64,000 nt of DNA from Bradyrhizobium diazoefficiens (GTDB lineage: Bacteria > Pseudomonadota > Alphaproteobacteria > Rhizobiales > Xanthobacteraceae). The position numbers and the translations under genes are program-made. Below, one piece after another: positions 1 through 10,788 of the stretch. The first letter of the stretch is position 1; every line of letters starts with the position of its first letter. The notes under the pieces are model-generated. The model was given only the letters and a program-made list of their open reading frames with translations. It had not been told where the DNA came from and ran no database searches. The DNA lies in NCBI RefSeq assembly GCF_016612535.1, contig NZ_JAENXS010000002.1:1240001-1304000 (forward strand), in the 5' to 3' direction.

Positions 1-496
<496 letters not shown>

Positions 497-1675
497 CTAC
501 CTCTTGCGTCCGCGTATGGCGTCCGACAGCCGCTCCAGTGCGATGTCCAGTGTCTGGTCTTTCTTGGCAAAGCAGAAGCGGACCACCGAGGTCACGGGGT
601 CCTGCTCGTAGAAGGCCGAGACCGGGATCGCCGCGACCTTGTAATCCCTGACGATCCGCCAGCAGAACTCGGCATCGCTCTCGTTCAGCCCGAGCGGCGA
701 CAGGTCCACCGTGAGGAAGTAGGTGCCCTGCGACTTCAGCACGGGGAAGCCGAGGCTCTCCAGCCCCTTGGTGAGGCGGTCCCTGCTCCGCGTCAGATCC
801 TTGCGCATTGACAGAAAGTACTCGTCGGGCTTGCCGAGGCCGTAGGCGACGGCGGCCTGCAGGTTGGGCGCCGTGGTGAAGGTCAGGAACTGGTGCACCT
901 TGGCGGCCACGCGCAGCAGCGGCGGCGCGGCGCAGACGAAGCCGATCTTCCAGCCCGTGAGCGAGAAGATCTTGCCGGCCGAGCCGGCCTTGATGGTGCG
1001 CTCGCGCATGCCGGGGATCGTGATCAGCGGGATGTGCTTGTGCGCGTCGAAGGTGACGTGCTCCCAGACCTCGTCGGTGATCGCGATGACGTCGAACTCC
1101 TGGCAGTAGCGCGCCAAAAGTTCGAGGTCCTCGCGCGGATAGACCACCGCGGAGGGATTCAGGGGATTGTTGAAGAGCACCGCCTTGGTCTTTGAATTGA
1201 AGACGCTTTTCAGCATGTCCTCGTTCAGCCGCCAGTGCGGCGGTTCGAGCCGCACCAGGCGCGGAATGCCGCCGGCCTGGCGGATGATCGGCAGATAGGA
1301 ATCATAGACCGGCTGGAAGCAGACGACCTCGTCGCCGGGCTGCACCACCGCGAGAATCGCCGAAGTCAGCGCCTCGGTGCCGCCGGAGGTCACCATCACC
1401 TCGCTCATCGGATCGAGCTTGAGGCCGTGCCAGTGGCCGTAATGGGTCGCGATCGCCTGGCGCAGTTCCGGGATGCCCATCATCGACGGGTACTGGTTGT
1501 AGCCGTTCAGGGAGGCGTCGGCCGCCGCGCGGCGGATGTCCTCCGGACCGGGATCGTCGGGAAAGCCCTGGCCGAGATTGATGGCGTTGTTGTCGCGCGC
1601 GGCCTGCGACATCGCTTCGAAGATGGTGACGGGAAGGTCGGCGAAGACCTTGTTCAGCGAAGAGCTCTTGGTCAT
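497..1675 (-). CDS. PLP-dependent class I/II aminotransferase
   Basis: The protein is about 392 residues, the usual length for fold-type I aminotransferases. The N-terminus has the INLGQGFPDDPGP segment seen in kynurenine and methionine aminotransferases of the YbdL/KAT group. NNPLNPSA matches the NP-NP substrate-side motif, ITDEVWEHV holds the Asp that pairs with the pyridine nitrogen, and SAGKIFSLTGWKIGF carries the Schiff-base lysine. It probably transaminates aromatic or sulphur amino acids with 2-oxo acids in the cytoplasm. I chose the ATG at 1675. A longer TTG-started reading to 1693 overlaps the end of the upstream rhodanese gene, with which it probably forms an operon. Exact substrate cannot be read from sequence. 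Confidence 0.88.
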   Translation of the reverse strand: MTKSSSLNKVFADLPVTIFEAMSQAARDNNAINLGQGFPDDPGPEDIRRAAADASLNGYNQYPSMMGIPELRQAIATHYGHWHGLKLDPMSEVMVTSGGTEALTSAILAVVQPGDEVVCFQPVYDSYLPIIRQAGGIPRLVRLEPPHWRLNEDMLKSVFNSKTKAVLFNNPLNPSAVVYPREDLELLARYCQEFDVIAITDEVWEHVTFDAHKHIPLITIPGMRERTIKAGSAGKIFSLTGWKIGFVCAAPPLLRVAAKVHQFLTFTTAPNLQAAVAYGLGKPDEYFLSMRKDLTRSRDRLTKGLESLGFPVLKSQGTYFLTVDLSPLGLNESDAEFCWRIVRDYKVAAIPVSAFYEQDPVTSVVRFCFAKKDQTLDIALERLSDAIRGRKR

Positions 1676-1682
1676 CGCGACG

Positions 1683-2009
1683 TTAGCCACCAACCTTGCT
1701 GGGAAGTCCCGCCGCCTTCCAGCCGAGCATGCCGCCGGCCAGATGCTTGTCGTAAGGCAAGCCTGCCGCCTGGGCTGCGAGCGAGGCGGTCACCGAGCGC
1801 TTGCCCGAGCGGCAGGCGAACACGACCTCCTTGCCTTGCGGATCCGGGATCGCCTTGGGATCGAAGGTCGAGAGCGGCACGACGATGCCGTAAGGATAGG
1901 CCTCGGCCTCGACCTCGTTCGGCTCGCGGACATCGACCAGCAGATAGCGTCCTTCCGCAACACCCTTGGAGACCTCGTCCGGGGTCAGATCCTGTACTTG
2001 ATTTGCCAC
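1683..2009 (-). CDS. Rhodanese-like domain protein
   Basis: This is a single-domain rhodanese of 108 residues, which would carry sulfane sulfur on a cysteine in the cytoplasm. VDVREPNEVEAE is the CH2A-type signature, and the active loop is CRSGKRS, a six-residue loop typical of small sulfurtransferases such as GlpE. The start is a GTG at 2009: GGAGG lies five bases upstream, and the protein then begins at the ordinary family N-terminus. A reading extending to 2120 has no family support. The aminotransferase gene follows immediately, so the two are likely one transcript. Confidence 0.88.
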   Translation of the reverse strand: MANQVQDLTPDEVSKGVAEGRYLLVDVREPNEVEAEAYPYGIVVPLSTFDPKAIPDPQGKEVVFACRSGKRSVTASLAAQAAGLPYDKHLAGGMLGWKAAGLPSKVGG

Positions 2010-2178
2010 ATCATCCTCCAACGTCGCGACCCGCTTGCCGGGGCGATCCCGGCGGGCGGCAACCTCGCCTCTCGGCTCACGAAAATCAAGCGCTACAAAG
2101 GCTTGAGCTGCGTGCCGCAAGTTAAAGCTAAATCGCAGCGACTTGAAGTACAGCTTTGGGAGCAGCCTAAATCGTGAC

Positions 2179-4107
2179 TTAGATCGTCACTTGCGTGCCG
2201 ACCTCGACCACGCGGCCGCTCGGGATCTGGAAATAGTCGGTGGCGTCGTTGGCGGAGCGGCTGAGCGAGATGAACAGGCGGTCCTGCCAGCGCGGCATGC
2301 CGGAATGGGCGGCGGGCTTCAGCGCCCTGCGCGACAGGAAGAACGAGGTCGACATGATGTCGAATTGCCAGCCGAGCTTGCGGGCGATCGCCAGTGCCTT
2401 CGGCACGTTGGGCGATTCCATGAAGCCGAACTTCAGCGTCACCTTGGAGAAGGTCGGGCTGATCTGCTCCAGCTTGACGCGCTCAGCCGGATCGATCCGC
2501 GGGGTCTGCGCCGTCTCGATGGTGAGAATGACGTTCTTCTCGTGCAGCACTTTGTAGTGTTTCAGACTATGCATCAGCGCGGTCGGCGCGCTCAGGGGAT
2601 CGCTGGTCAGGAATACCGCGGTGCCAGGCACCCGTTGCGGCGGCCGCTTCTCGAGCATCGCCACGAGGTCGGCGAGCGGGAATTCGAGCTTGCGCGACTT
2701 CTCGAACAAGAGCCGGCTGCCGCGCCGCCACGTGTACATCATGAGGATCATGAGCGAACCGAGCGCGAGCGGCACCCAGCCGCCCTCGAACACCTTGAGC
2801 AGGTTGGCTGCGAGGAAGGTCAGGTCGAGGAACAGGAACGGCAGGATCAGGGCGGCCGCAGTAAACGGCGACCACTTCCAGACCTTCCAGATCACCACAA
2901 AGCCCATCATCGCCGTGACCACCATGGTCCCGGTGACGGAGATGCCATAGGCCGACGCCAGCGCGCTGGAGGAGCGGAATAGCAGCACCAATAGCACAAC
3001 GGCGACCAGCAGCAGCTGGTTGATGCGCGGGATGAAGATCTGGCCGGAATGGGCTTCGGAGGTATGGCGAATTTCGAAGCGCGGGAGAAGCCCGAGCTGG
3101 ATCGCCTGGCGCGTCAGCGAATAGGCGCCGGTGATGACGGCCTGGCTCGCGATGACGGTCGCCGCGGTGGCCAACACGACCATGGCGCCGCGGACAAGGC
3201 CTTGCGGAAACAGCTGGAAGAACGGGCTCTCGATCGCGCCGGGATCGCCGAGCACGAGTGCGCCCTGCCCGAGATAGTTCAGCGCCAGCGAGGGCAGCAC
3301 GATGAACAACCAGGCGGTCTGGATCGGCCGCTTGCCGAAATGGCCGAGATCGGCATAGAGCGCCTCCGCACCGGTGACCGCCAGGAACACCGCGCCCAAC
3401 GTCACGAAGCCGATGATGCCGTGGTGGAGCATGAAGGACACGGCGTAGAGCGGGTTCAGCGCCAGCAGCACCTGCGGCTGCGCAATGATCGGATGGATCG
3501 CCACCACCGCGATCACGGCGAACCAGACACACATCACCGGGCCGAAGAAGGCTGCGACGCGGGCGGTACCACGCGATTGCACGGCGAACAGGCCGACCAG
3601 GATCACCACCGTCAGGGGCACGACGTAAGGCTCGAACGTCGCGGTGACGTCCTTCATGCCTTCCACGGCCGACAGCACCGACAGTGCCGGCGTAATCACG
3701 GCATCGCCGTAGAACAAGGCGCCGGAAATGATACCGAGCAGGACGATGGTCGCCCCGCCGGTGCCGACCGCGCGCTGGGCCAGCGCCATCAGGGCTAGCG
3801 TGCCGCCCTCGCCATTGTTGTCGGCGCGCAGCAGGATCACGACATATTTGAGCGTCACCACGACGATCAGCGCCCACAGGATTAGCGAGACCACGCCGAG
3901 GACGGCCGCGGGCGTCGGCGCGCCCTCCGCGCCTGATGCTGCCATCACCGCCTCGCGGAACGCGTAGAGCGGGCTGGTGCCGATATCACCATAGACCACG
4001 CCGATGCTGCCGAGCGTCAACGCGCCGAAACCTGCGGTGGTGTGGGCATCGCCATGCCCATTGGCCGCCGCCGTTTCCGGGGCGGTAACTACTACGTCAC
4101 TTGTCAT
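2179..4107 (-). CDS. kup: Kup-family low-affinity potassium uptake protein, copy 1
   Basis: This is an inner-membrane K+/H+ symporter of the Kup/HAK/KT family, 642 residues as usual for the family. After a short cytoplasmic lead, residues about 27-58 carry the family signature [18 protein letters not shown], followed by around twelve hydrophobic helices up to residue 450 and a hydrophilic C-terminal domain ending in [12 protein letters not shown]. The ATG at 4107 fits the family start. A second kup gene lies 141 bp upstream on the same strand, and the two proteins are closely similar along their whole length, so this is a tandem duplication. No promoter or K+-responsive element is recognisable in the gap. 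Confidence 0.95.
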   Translation of the reverse strand: MTSDVVVTAPETAAANGHGDAHTTAGFGALTLGSIGVVYGDIGTSPLYAFREAVMAASGAEGAPTPAAVLGVVSLILWALIVVVTLKYVVILLRADNNGEGGTLALMALAQRAVGTGGATIVLLGIISGALFYGDAVITPALSVLSAVEGMKDVTATFEPYVVPLTVVILVGLFAVQSRGTARVAAFFGPVMCVWFAVIAVVAIHPIIAQPQVLLALNPLYAVSFMLHHGIIGFVTLGAVFLAVTGAEALYADLGHFGKRPIQTAWLFIVLPSLALNYLGQGALVLGDPGAIESPFFQLFPQGLVRGAMVVLATAATVIASQAVITGAYSLTRQAIQLGLLPRFEIRHTSEAHSGQIFIPRINQLLLVAVVLLVLLFRSSSALASAYGISVTGTMVVTAMMGFVVIWKVWKWSPFTAAALILPFLFLDLTFLAANLLKVFEGGWVPLALGSLMILMMYTWRRGSRLLFEKSRKLEFPLADLVAMLEKRPPQRVPGTAVFLTSDPLSAPTALMHSLKHYKVLHEKNVILTIETAQTPRIDPAERVKLEQISPTFSKVTLKFGFMESPNVPKALAIARKLGWQFDIMSTSFFLSRRALKPAAHSGMPRWQDRLFISLSRSANDATDYFQIPSGRVVEVGTQVTI

Positions 4108-4248
4108 GGGAGAGCCTGGAGGCCTCTAAAAATGCTTCACTGCACAACGGCGGAAGAGCGCGCGGCTTATAGTCCTGCGCTGCTGACATAGCCTAGCCCG
4201 ATTTTGGGCCCTCGGTATGCAAATTTTGCATGGGTCCACCGATTGCGT

Positions 4249-6147
4249 TCAAATAGTGACTTGGGTCCCAACTTCAACCACCCGCCCCGTCGGAATCTGG
4301 AAATAGTCGGTGGCATCGTTGGCGGACCGGCTGAGCGCGATGAACAGATGGTCCTGCCAGAGCGGCATGCCCGATTGCGCCGAGGCCTTCAGCGACCGCC
4401 GCGACACGAAGAACGAGGTCGACATGATGTCGAACTGCCAGCCCTGCTTGCGCGCGATCGCGAGCGCCTTGGGCACGTTCGGTTGCTCCATGAAGCCGAA
4501 GCGCAAGCGGACCTTTGAGAACTTCTCACTGATCTTCTCCATCCGGAAGCGGTCGGACAGATCGACACGCGGCGTGTGCGCGGTTTCGATGGTTAGGATC
4601 ACATTGTGCTCGTGCAGGACCTTGTTGTGCTTGAGATTGTGCAACAGCGCGGTCGGCACGAAGGCCGGATCGCTGGTCAAAAACACCGCCGTGCCCTTGA
4701 CGATATGCGGCGGCCGCTTCTCCAGACTGCGGATCAGATCGTCCAGCGGCACTTCGATCCGTCGCGTCTTCTGGATCAGGATTCCCGAGCCGCGCCGCCA
4801 GGTCCAGATCGTCCCCGCCATCGCAGCTCCAAACAGCAGCGGCACCCAGGCACCCTCGAGCAGCTTGAGCAGGTTGGCGCTGAAGAAGCTCATGTCGACC
4901 AGGACGAAGGGCATGATGACGGCCGCGGCGGTTGCCGCGCGCCAGTTCCACAATTTCCAGATCACGACGAAGCCCATGATGCCGTCGGCGACCATGGTGG
5001 TGGAGACCGCAATGCCATAGGCCGACGCCAGATTGCTCGGCGTGTGGAACAACAGCACCAGCAGCATCACCCCAATCAGCAGCAGCCGGTTGACGCGTGG
5101 CAGATAGATCTGGCCGGCATGGGTCTCGGAGGTGTAGCGCACCTCGAACCGTGGCAAGAGGCCGAGCTGCACCGCCTGATAGACCAGCGAATAGGCGCCG
5201 GTGATCACCGCCTGGCTCGCGATCACGGTCGCCGCGGTCGCGAGGCCGATCAGTGGCAGCAACAGATGTTCAGGCACCATGCGATAGAAGGAGTGCTCGA
5301 TCGCGCTTGGGTCGGACAGCACCAGCGCGCCCTGCCCGAAATAATTGATCAGCAGCGACGGCAGCACGAAGAACATCCAGGCCGACTGGATCGGCTTGCG
5401 GCCGAAATGGCCGAGGTCGGCATAGAGCGCCTCGCCGCCGGTCACGGCGAGGAAGACGGCACCGAGCGTCACCAGGCCGATCGTGCCGTGCGACAGCAGG
5501 AATTGCAGTGCATAATAGGGATTGATCGCGGCCAGCACCGACGGATCGTCGGCGATGTGAATGACGCCCAGCACCGCCAGCACGGTAAACCAGATCACCA
5601 TCACTGGCCCGAAGGCCGACGCCACCAGCGCAGTCCCCTTGCTCTGGACTGCGAACAGCAGCACCAGAATCAGCACCGTGAGCGGCACGACATAGTGCTC
5701 GAACGCGGGCGTCGCGAGCTTGAGGCCGTCGACCGCCGACAGCACCGAGATCGCGGGCGTGATCATGGAATCACCGATGAACATGGAGGCGCCGACCACC
5801 CCCAGCGCGAGCAGGAACCAGCTCCGTCGGCCCAGCGCGCGCTGGCCGAGCGCCATCAAGGAGAGCGTGCCGCCCTCCCCGTTATTGTCGGCGCGCAGGA
5901 GCAGCAGCACGTATTTGGCGGTGACGACGATCAGCAGCGCCCACAGGATCAGCGACAGCACGCCGAGCACCATAATCCGCGTCACCGGCGCGCCATGCGC
6001 CGCGCCCCTGACCGCCTCGTGGAAGGCGTAGAGCGGCGAGGTCCCGATATCGCCGAAAACGACGCCGATGCTCCCGAGCGTAAGGGCCCAAAAACCGGAG
6101 GTGACCGGCCCTTCCTGGGTCTCGGTCGATGTGATGCTCGCCGTCAT
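4249..6147 (-). CDS. kup: Kup-family potassium uptake protein, copy 2
   Basis: This is a second Kup K+ symporter of 632 residues, with the signature [18 protein letters not shown] near residue 30, about twelve membrane segments, and the same C-terminal end ([11 protein letters not shown]) as its neighbour. I chose the ATG at 6147 (MTASITSTE) because it matches the start of other Kup proteins. The frame stays open to a GTG at 6222, but that adds a basic 25-residue stretch with no family counterpart. Neither start has a strong Shine-Dalgarno. The two copies differ most in the N-terminal lead and in loop residues, so they may differ in affinity or pH optimum; that is inference. Confidence 0.94.
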   Translation of the reverse strand: MTASITSTETQEGPVTSGFWALTLGSIGVVFGDIGTSPLYAFHEAVRGAAHGAPVTRIMVLGVLSLILWALLIVVTAKYVLLLLRADNNGEGGTLSLMALGQRALGRRSWFLLALGVVGASMFIGDSMITPAISVLSAVDGLKLATPAFEHYVVPLTVLILVLLFAVQSKGTALVASAFGPVMVIWFTVLAVLGVIHIADDPSVLAAINPYYALQFLLSHGTIGLVTLGAVFLAVTGGEALYADLGHFGRKPIQSAWMFFVLPSLLINYFGQGALVLSDPSAIEHSFYRMVPEHLLLPLIGLATAATVIASQAVITGAYSLVYQAVQLGLLPRFEVRYTSETHAGQIYLPRVNRLLLIGVMLLVLLFHTPSNLASAYGIAVSTTMVADGIMGFVVIWKLWNWRAATAAAVIMPFVLVDMSFFSANLLKLLEGAWVPLLFGAAMAGTIWTWRRGSGILIQKTRRIEVPLDDLIRSLEKRPPHIVKGTAVFLTSDPAFVPTALLHNLKHNKVLHEHNVILTIETAHTPRVDLSDRFRMEKISEKFSKVRLRFGFMEQPNVPKALAIARKQGWQFDIMSTSFFVSRRSLKASAQSGMPLWQDHLFIALSRSANDATDYFQIPTGRVVEVGTQVTI

Positions 6148-6320
6148 GAGGGTGGAGAACGCTTCGTCCCTGGAATTGATCCGGCGCCTTTCGACGCTTC
6201 CGGCGCGCCTGTCAATCGGCACGCCACCATAGCAGGTGCCAAGCGAGAAGCTGTGACGGTGCGGCCACGTTCGTCGCCGTCGCGACGATAGGTCTCAGGT
6301 AAAATGGTAGCGCAAGGGAT

Positions 6321-7148
6321 TTACGGCTTCAAGTTCGGCGGCAACGGCGGATCTTCACGCATCAGGGTGATGGTCACGCGGCGGTTGGCAGCGAGCGATG
6401 GATCGTCGGGAAAGAGCGGCTGGGTGTCGGCCTTACCGGAGACGGCGAAGACGTGGGCCGGTGGCAGCCCCTCGCGCTCGAGGATCTGGCGCACGGCGTT
6501 GGCGCGGTCGGCGGACAGGTCGAAGGCGCCGTAATCGCTGCGGGTCGGCACGAAGCCGGCCGCGGTGTGGCCGGCGATGGAGACGCGCAAGGGGGTCGCC
6601 TTGAGCGGGATCGCGAGCTTCTCGATCAGGCGGCGGGTGCGGTCATAGGGCACTTTGGAGCCGTCAGCGAACATCGAGCGGCCGTCCTGGTCGACGATCT
6701 CGAGGTTGAGGCCCTGCTTGGTCTCCTCGAACATGATGTGCTTGGACATCTCGGTCAGTTCCGGCATGTCCTGCAAGGCCTGGCGCAGAGAGGCGGCGGC
6801 GAGCGCAAAATTGCGATCAACCTTCAGCTTCGCGCCCGACGTGCGGTCGCGATCCTCCTGGTCCGGCGTCGGCGTGTTGGAGGATTCTTCGGGCTGGATG
6901 TGGTCGACGTTCTTCAGCCGCGCGCGTGTCGGCAGCCCATCGGATTCGATGATGCCGGAATAGCGCGCTTCGGTCTGGACGCCGAAGGCGTCGCGCATGG
7001 AGCCGGCGACGATCTTCAACTTTTCTGCGTCCTGGGTGGAGAACGCGACCAGCATCACGAAGAACGCCAACAGCAAGGCCATCAGATCGGCAAACGTCAC
7101 GAACCAGCCATGGCCGCCGTGTGCTTCTTCGCGTTTTTTCTTTGCCAT
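6321..7148 (-). CDS. motB: MotB/OmpA-family stator protein
   Basis: This is the peptidoglycan-anchored stator subunit that pairs with MotA (275 residues). A short basic N-terminus (MAKKKREE) is followed by one membrane helix, FADLMALLLAFFVMLVAF, whose Asp near residue 21 is the proton-binding residue of MotB. The C-terminal half is an OmpA-like peptidoglycan-binding domain with SIAGHTAA, DLSADRANAVRQIL and ANRRVTITL. It starts 23 bp after the motA stop and is clearly co-transcribed. No other flagellar gene is in the window, so this may be one of several motor sets, or a stator-like pair with another role. Confidence 0.92.
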   Translation of the reverse strand: MAKKKREEAHGGHGWFVTFADLMALLLAFFVMLVAFSTQDAEKLKIVAGSMRDAFGVQTEARYSGIIESDGLPTRARLKNVDHIQPEESSNTPTPDQEDRDRTSGAKLKVDRNFALAAASLRQALQDMPELTEMSKHIMFEETKQGLNLEIVDQDGRSMFADGSKVPYDRTRRLIEKLAIPLKATPLRVSIAGHTAAGFVPTRSDYGAFDLSADRANAVRQILEREGLPPAHVFAVSGKADTQPLFPDDPSLAANRRVTITLMREDPPLPPNLKP

Positions 7149-7171
7149 GGGTCAGATCCCGGCGTCCGGCG

Positions 7172-7945
7172 TTACGCCGGAACCGGCTCGCCTTCGGCGT
7201 GGCGATGCTTCTCGGGCAGATAGGCCAACAGCATTTCGCGCACCAAAGTCGGGCTCTTGGAGTCGCGAATCATCAGAATGCCGTCGATGATCAGCGTGCG
7301 ATTGGTCTCCTCGTCGATCAGCTTGCCGTGCAGCTTGTCGGCGATCGGCAGGCAGAGCAGGTTCGCGACCAACGCACCGTAGAGAGTTGCCAGCAGGGCG
7401 GTCGCCATGAACGGGCCGAGCTTCGAGGGATCCGACATGTTCGAGAACATCTGCACCATGCCGATCAGCGTTCCGATCATGCCGAACGCAGGCGCGCAGT
7501 CGCCGACGGCGCGGTAGATCTTGCTGCCTTCGTTGAGATGCAACAGGAAATTGTCACGGTCGCGTTCCAGATTGTCCCTGATAAAATCGAGGTCGTAGCC
7601 GTCGGCGACGTAGCGGATGCCCTTGGCGAGGAAGGGCTCGTCGGTCTCGACCTTCTCCAGGCCGACCGGGCCCTGCTTGCGGGCGATCTCAGCGATGCGG
7701 GCGAGTTCGTCGACCAGATCGTGCGCCGACAGTCGGCTCATCGTGAAGGCGAACTTGAGGCCGAGCGGCAGGCCGTGCGCCAGCACCGAGAGCGGAAAGC
7801 GGATCATGGTCGCTGCGGACGATCCTCCGAAGATGATAATCGCCGCATGATCGCTGATGAACATGTGCAGATCGCCGCCCAGAAACACCATCGTCGCGAT
7901 GACGATCAGGCCCGCCACGAGGCCGGCGCCCGTCATAATATCCAT
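7172..7945 (-). CDS. motA: MotA/TolQ/ExbB-family stator protein
   Basis: This is the multi-spanning stator subunit (257 residues), more PomA-like than E. coli MotA in length. It has an N-terminal helix pair (GAGLVAGLIVIATMVFL), a large cytoplasmic loop rich in charged residues (about 75-150), and the MotA signature region GDCAPAFGMIGTLIGMVQMF followed by a last helix, LLATLYGALVANLLCLPIAD. The start is the ATG at 7945, which has GGAG six bases upstream. An 11-residue upstream extension of the reading frame lacks that signal. It forms a two-gene operon with motB and would use the proton gradient for torque. Confidence 0.92.
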   Translation of the reverse strand: MDIMTGAGLVAGLIVIATMVFLGGDLHMFISDHAAIIIFGGSSAATMIRFPLSVLAHGLPLGLKFAFTMSRLSAHDLVDELARIAEIARKQGPVGLEKVETDEPFLAKGIRYVADGYDLDFIRDNLERDRDNFLLHLNEGSKIYRAVGDCAPAFGMIGTLIGMVQMFSNMSDPSKLGPFMATALLATLYGALVANLLCLPIADKLHGKLIDEETNRTLIIDGILMIRDSKSPTLVREMLLAYLPEKHRHAEGEPVPA

Positions 7946-8158
7946 GGGAGTCTCCAAAGCGAACGCAACAACGGCCATCCTGGCCGGTGGCGCGGTCCAA
8001 CCCCGAACCGCGTTGGAAACCCTAGAGCGGCGCCCTTAAAGCCGCGTAAAGGTTAAGTTCAGCTGGTGCGACGGAGCGGCGTGGTGTGCCGAAAGGACGG
8101 CGGCTTTGCCGTCTCACGACATCAATCTCAACGCTTTGCTAACCATAAATGAGGCGCG

Positions 8159-8983
8159 TCAGGACGAAAGTCCTGTCAGCTCGAGGCTGAGCGCGCGCAG
8201 GCGCTTGCGTGCGTCGACATCATAGGCCTGCGGATTGGCGCGCGCCTCATTCATGCCGTTGAAGAACAGACCGCTCTTGCCCGCGACGTCGTCGCCTTCG
8301 ACCAGATGCAGGATCGCAGCACCACCCTGCTCCACGGTCGACATCGGCGTGATACCGCCGGCGCGCACCATCGTGGTGTTCATATAGGTCGCCGGATGCA
8401 GCGAATTCACGGTGATGCCGGCGTCCTTCAGCTCCGCGGCGAGATCGATCGTGAACATGATCTGCGACAGCTTGCTCTGCGCATAGGCGCGCGAGCCGCT
8501 ATAGCCCTTCGTAATCATGACGTCGTCGAAATCGATAGGATGCTGGCCGAGGGAGGCGACATTGACGATGCGTGAGGGCGCGGCCGCCTCCAGCAGCGGC
8601 AGCAACAAATGCGCGAGCAGGAAGCCGGAGAGATAGTTCACGGCAAAGCGCAGCTCATGACCGTCGCGACTCTCCTGGCGTTGCGGTCCGTCGTTCTGCG
8701 AGCCGATGCCGGCATTGCTGACGAAGACGTCGAGGCGCTTGTGATCGTGGAGCACGGCGGCGGCAAGCTCGCGTGTGCCTGCCATGGACGACAGATCGGC
8801 TTGATAGAAGGTCGGCGCGTTGTGGCCGGCCTTCACGATCCCGTCGATCAGCGTTTTCGCCCGCGCGGCGTCGCGGCCATGAATCAGGACGCGCGCGCCC
8901 TCGGCGGCAAGGCGGCTTGCGACATAGCGCCCAACGCCATCAGTCGAGCCCGTGATGAGCACCGTCTTGCCGCGCATGTCCAT
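8159..8983 (-). CDS. Short-chain dehydrogenase/reductase
   Basis: This is a 274-residue NAD(P)-dependent oxidoreductase of the SDR superfamily. The N-terminus has the Rossmann motif ITGSTDGVG (TGxxxGxG), then VSNAGIG (NAG motif) and the catalytic YAQSK (YxxxK), with VASLG supplying the upstream serine. The sequence resembles the retinol-dehydrogenase-like subgroup. The ATG at 8983 is set by a GGGGAG sequence eight bases upstream. The reading frame stays open a further 300 bp, but that overlaps the RraA-like gene out of frame and is not coding. It follows that gene by 14 bp, so the two are probably co-transcribed. Substrate is unknown. Confidence 0.88.
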   Translation of the reverse strand: MDMRGKTVLITGSTDGVGRYVASRLAAEGARVLIHGRDAARAKTLIDGIVKAGHNAPTFYQADLSSMAGTRELAAAVLHDHKRLDVFVSNAGIGSQNDGPQRQESRDGHELRFAVNYLSGFLLAHLLLPLLEAAAPSRIVNVASLGQHPIDFDDVMITKGYSGSRAYAQSKLSQIMFTIDLAAELKDAGITVNSLHPATYMNTTMVRAGGITPMSTVEQGGAAILHLVEGDDVAGKSGLFFNGMNEARANPQAYDVDARKRLRALSLELTGLSS

Positions 8984-8997
8984 GGTGTATTCTCCCC

Positions 8998-9717
8998 TCA
9001 GTGGATCTCCGCCGAGCGCTTCAGCGCGGCCTTGAGCTTCTCCAGCGAGAAGTCGGGGCTGCGCGCGATCTCGAGGATCGGCGCCTCGCGGCGGCCGCAG
9101 AGCTCCGCGGCCTCGGGCAGCCTTGCGGCGACGTCGAGCGGGATCACGATGGCGCCGTGCCGGTCGGCATGGATCAGATCGTCCGACTTCACGGTCATGC
9201 CGGCGACGCGCACCTGGCCGCCAAAACTCTCGGCATGCACCCAGGCATGCGACGGGCCGATCGAGCCGGCCAGCGCCTGGAAGCCGGGGGCCCATTGCGG
9301 CGTGTCGCGGATCGAACCGTCGGTGACGACGCCGAGGCAGCCCAGCGCCTTGTGCACGTTGCTCTGCACCTCGCCCCAGAACGCGCCATAGCCGACGTCG
9401 GGGCCGTCTAAGTCCTGGATCACCGAGATGCGCGGCCCAAAGCCGGTGCCGACATATTCGTAATAGTCGATGCGGCGCTTCGACTGCTCTTCAGCCGGAA
9501 GCGACGACTTCAACACCGAGCGGATCGCAACCGTGCGGGCATAGCCGACCATCGGCGGCAGATCGGGGAACGGGCAGACCAACGGCTTGGTGGTGTAGCC
9601 GATCAGCCGGCGCTCGGGCGCCACGATCTCCATGGCATTGCAGATCGTCGGCGTATCATAGCGGCCCAGCGCTTCGAGGACGGAAGCGGGCAGCGGCCCG
9701 GTCGCGGAATCGGTCAC
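8998..9717 (-). CDS. RraA-family aldolase/decarboxylase-like protein
   Basis: This 239-residue cytoplasmic protein belongs to the RraA / HMG-aldolase superfamily, formerly labelled dimethylmenaquinone methyltransferase-like. The decisive segment is VVTDGSIRDTPQW, with the family's G-x-x-R-D metal and oxaloacetate binding motif. The protein is longer than E. coli RraA (about 160 residues) and has no RNase E partner nearby, so a class II pyruvate aldolase or oxaloacetate decarboxylase role is more likely than RNase regulation. The downstream SDR gene suggests a small catabolic unit. Function assignment is by family only. Confidence 0.82.
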   Translation of the reverse strand: MTDSATGPLPASVLEALGRYDTPTICNAMEIVAPERRLIGYTTKPLVCPFPDLPPMVGYARTVAIRSVLKSSLPAEEQSKRRIDYYEYVGTGFGPRISVIQDLDGPDVGYGAFWGEVQSNVHKALGCLGVVTDGSIRDTPQWAPGFQALAGSIGPSHAWVHAESFGGQVRVAGMTVKSDDLIHADRHGAIVIPLDVAARLPEAAELCGRREAPILEIARSPDFSLEKLKAALKRSAEIH

Positions 9718-9838
9718 GGCGTTCTCTCCCAGATTGGCGGCTGATTAAGGCGATGCCGCCGGCACAGGGCGATATAGCCGAGATCGGGTCTCAACCCAAC
9801 TCAGGAAGCTCTCATGGCAGATATCCGCAGGCAGCCGC

Positions 9839-10711
9839 TCAGTGCAGCCGGCGATCGTCTTGCGGCGGCTCGGACAAATTCGCCAATGTCGGCGCCGAGG
9901 GTGGCGACGGCACGTCGCCGCTCGCGGGCGCCGTGGCTTCGAGCGCGCGCGCCTGATCGCGATAGGATTTGTAGCCGAGCGGCAGGCACAACAGATACAG
10001 CACTGTACCGATCGAGAGCACGTACCAGGGATAGCTGATCAGAAGCGCGATGAAGAAGACCACCGCGACGAAGGCGGGCAGCACCAGCTCCGGAGGCACC
10101 CGCATGCGCATGCTCTTGCCGGAGAACACCGGTAGCCGCGACACCATCAGGAAGGCAATCAGCAGCGTGTAGCCGGCCGTCAGGGCCGCAGGCCAGCGCC
10201 CCAGATCCAGGAACGCGGCATAGATCGGCAGCATCACGGTAATCGCGCCGGCCGGCGCCGGCATGCCGGTGAAGAAATTGGCGGCGAAGGCCGGCTTGTT
10301 CGGATCGTCCAGCGTGGCATTGAAGCGCGCGAGCCGCAGGCACATGGAGATCGCAAACACCATCGCTGCGATCCAGCCGGCATTGCCGAGCTCGTGCAGC
10401 TGCCAGAAATACAGCATCAGGCCGGGGGCGACGCCGAAATTGACGAAGTCGGCGAGGCTGTCGAGCTCGGCGCCGAATTTGGACTGGCCCTTGATCAGCC
10501 GCGCAACGCGGCCGTCGATGCCGTCGAGCGCGGCTGCGAACACGATGGCGTAGACCGCAAGCGTCATCCGCCCTTCGATCGACAACCGGATCGCTGTCAA
10601 CCCGGCGCAGATCGCCAGCAGCGTGATGACGTTCGGCACCAGCATCCGCACCGGGATCGGACGGAACCGCCGGCGGCGAATGTCGGGATCTCTCAAATCA
10701 TAAGGCGTCAT
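9839..10711 (-). CDS. pssA: CDP-diacylglycerol-serine O-phosphatidyltransferase
   Basis: This inner-membrane enzyme makes phosphatidylserine from CDP-diacylglycerol and serine. The CDP-alcohol phosphotransferase signature is complete: D63, D66, G67, A70, R71, G80, D84 and D88 in the segment starting ALDGIDGRVAR. About seven hydrophobic helices follow. At 290 residues it is the type II PssA found in alphaproteobacteria. The C-terminus is a Pro/Ala-rich tail of no known role. It lies 77 bp downstream of psd on the same strand, so successive steps of phosphatidylethanolamine synthesis are encoded together. Confidence 0.93.
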   Translation of the reverse strand: MTPYDLRDPDIRRRRFRPIPVRMLVPNVITLLAICAGLTAIRLSIEGRMTLAVYAIVFAAALDGIDGRVARLIKGQSKFGAELDSLADFVNFGVAPGLMLYFWQLHELGNAGWIAAMVFAISMCLRLARFNATLDDPNKPAFAANFFTGMPAPAGAITVMLPIYAAFLDLGRWPAALTAGYTLLIAFLMVSRLPVFSGKSMRMRVPPELVLPAFVAVVFFIALLISYPWYVLSIGTVLYLLCLPLGYKSYRDQARALEATAPASGDVPSPPSAPTLANLSEPPQDDRRLH

Positions 10712-10788
10712 GGCTCGTCCTTACCTCACAGCGAGATATAGCAAGCCGTCTTCCCCTCCGCCATTGCGGCGGAACCTCGACTTAATGG

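Noticed and set aside
4606..6291. 561-residue plus-strand frame opposite the second kup gene
   Set aside because: It has no domain, no Shine-Dalgarno, and composition typical of an antisense shadow.
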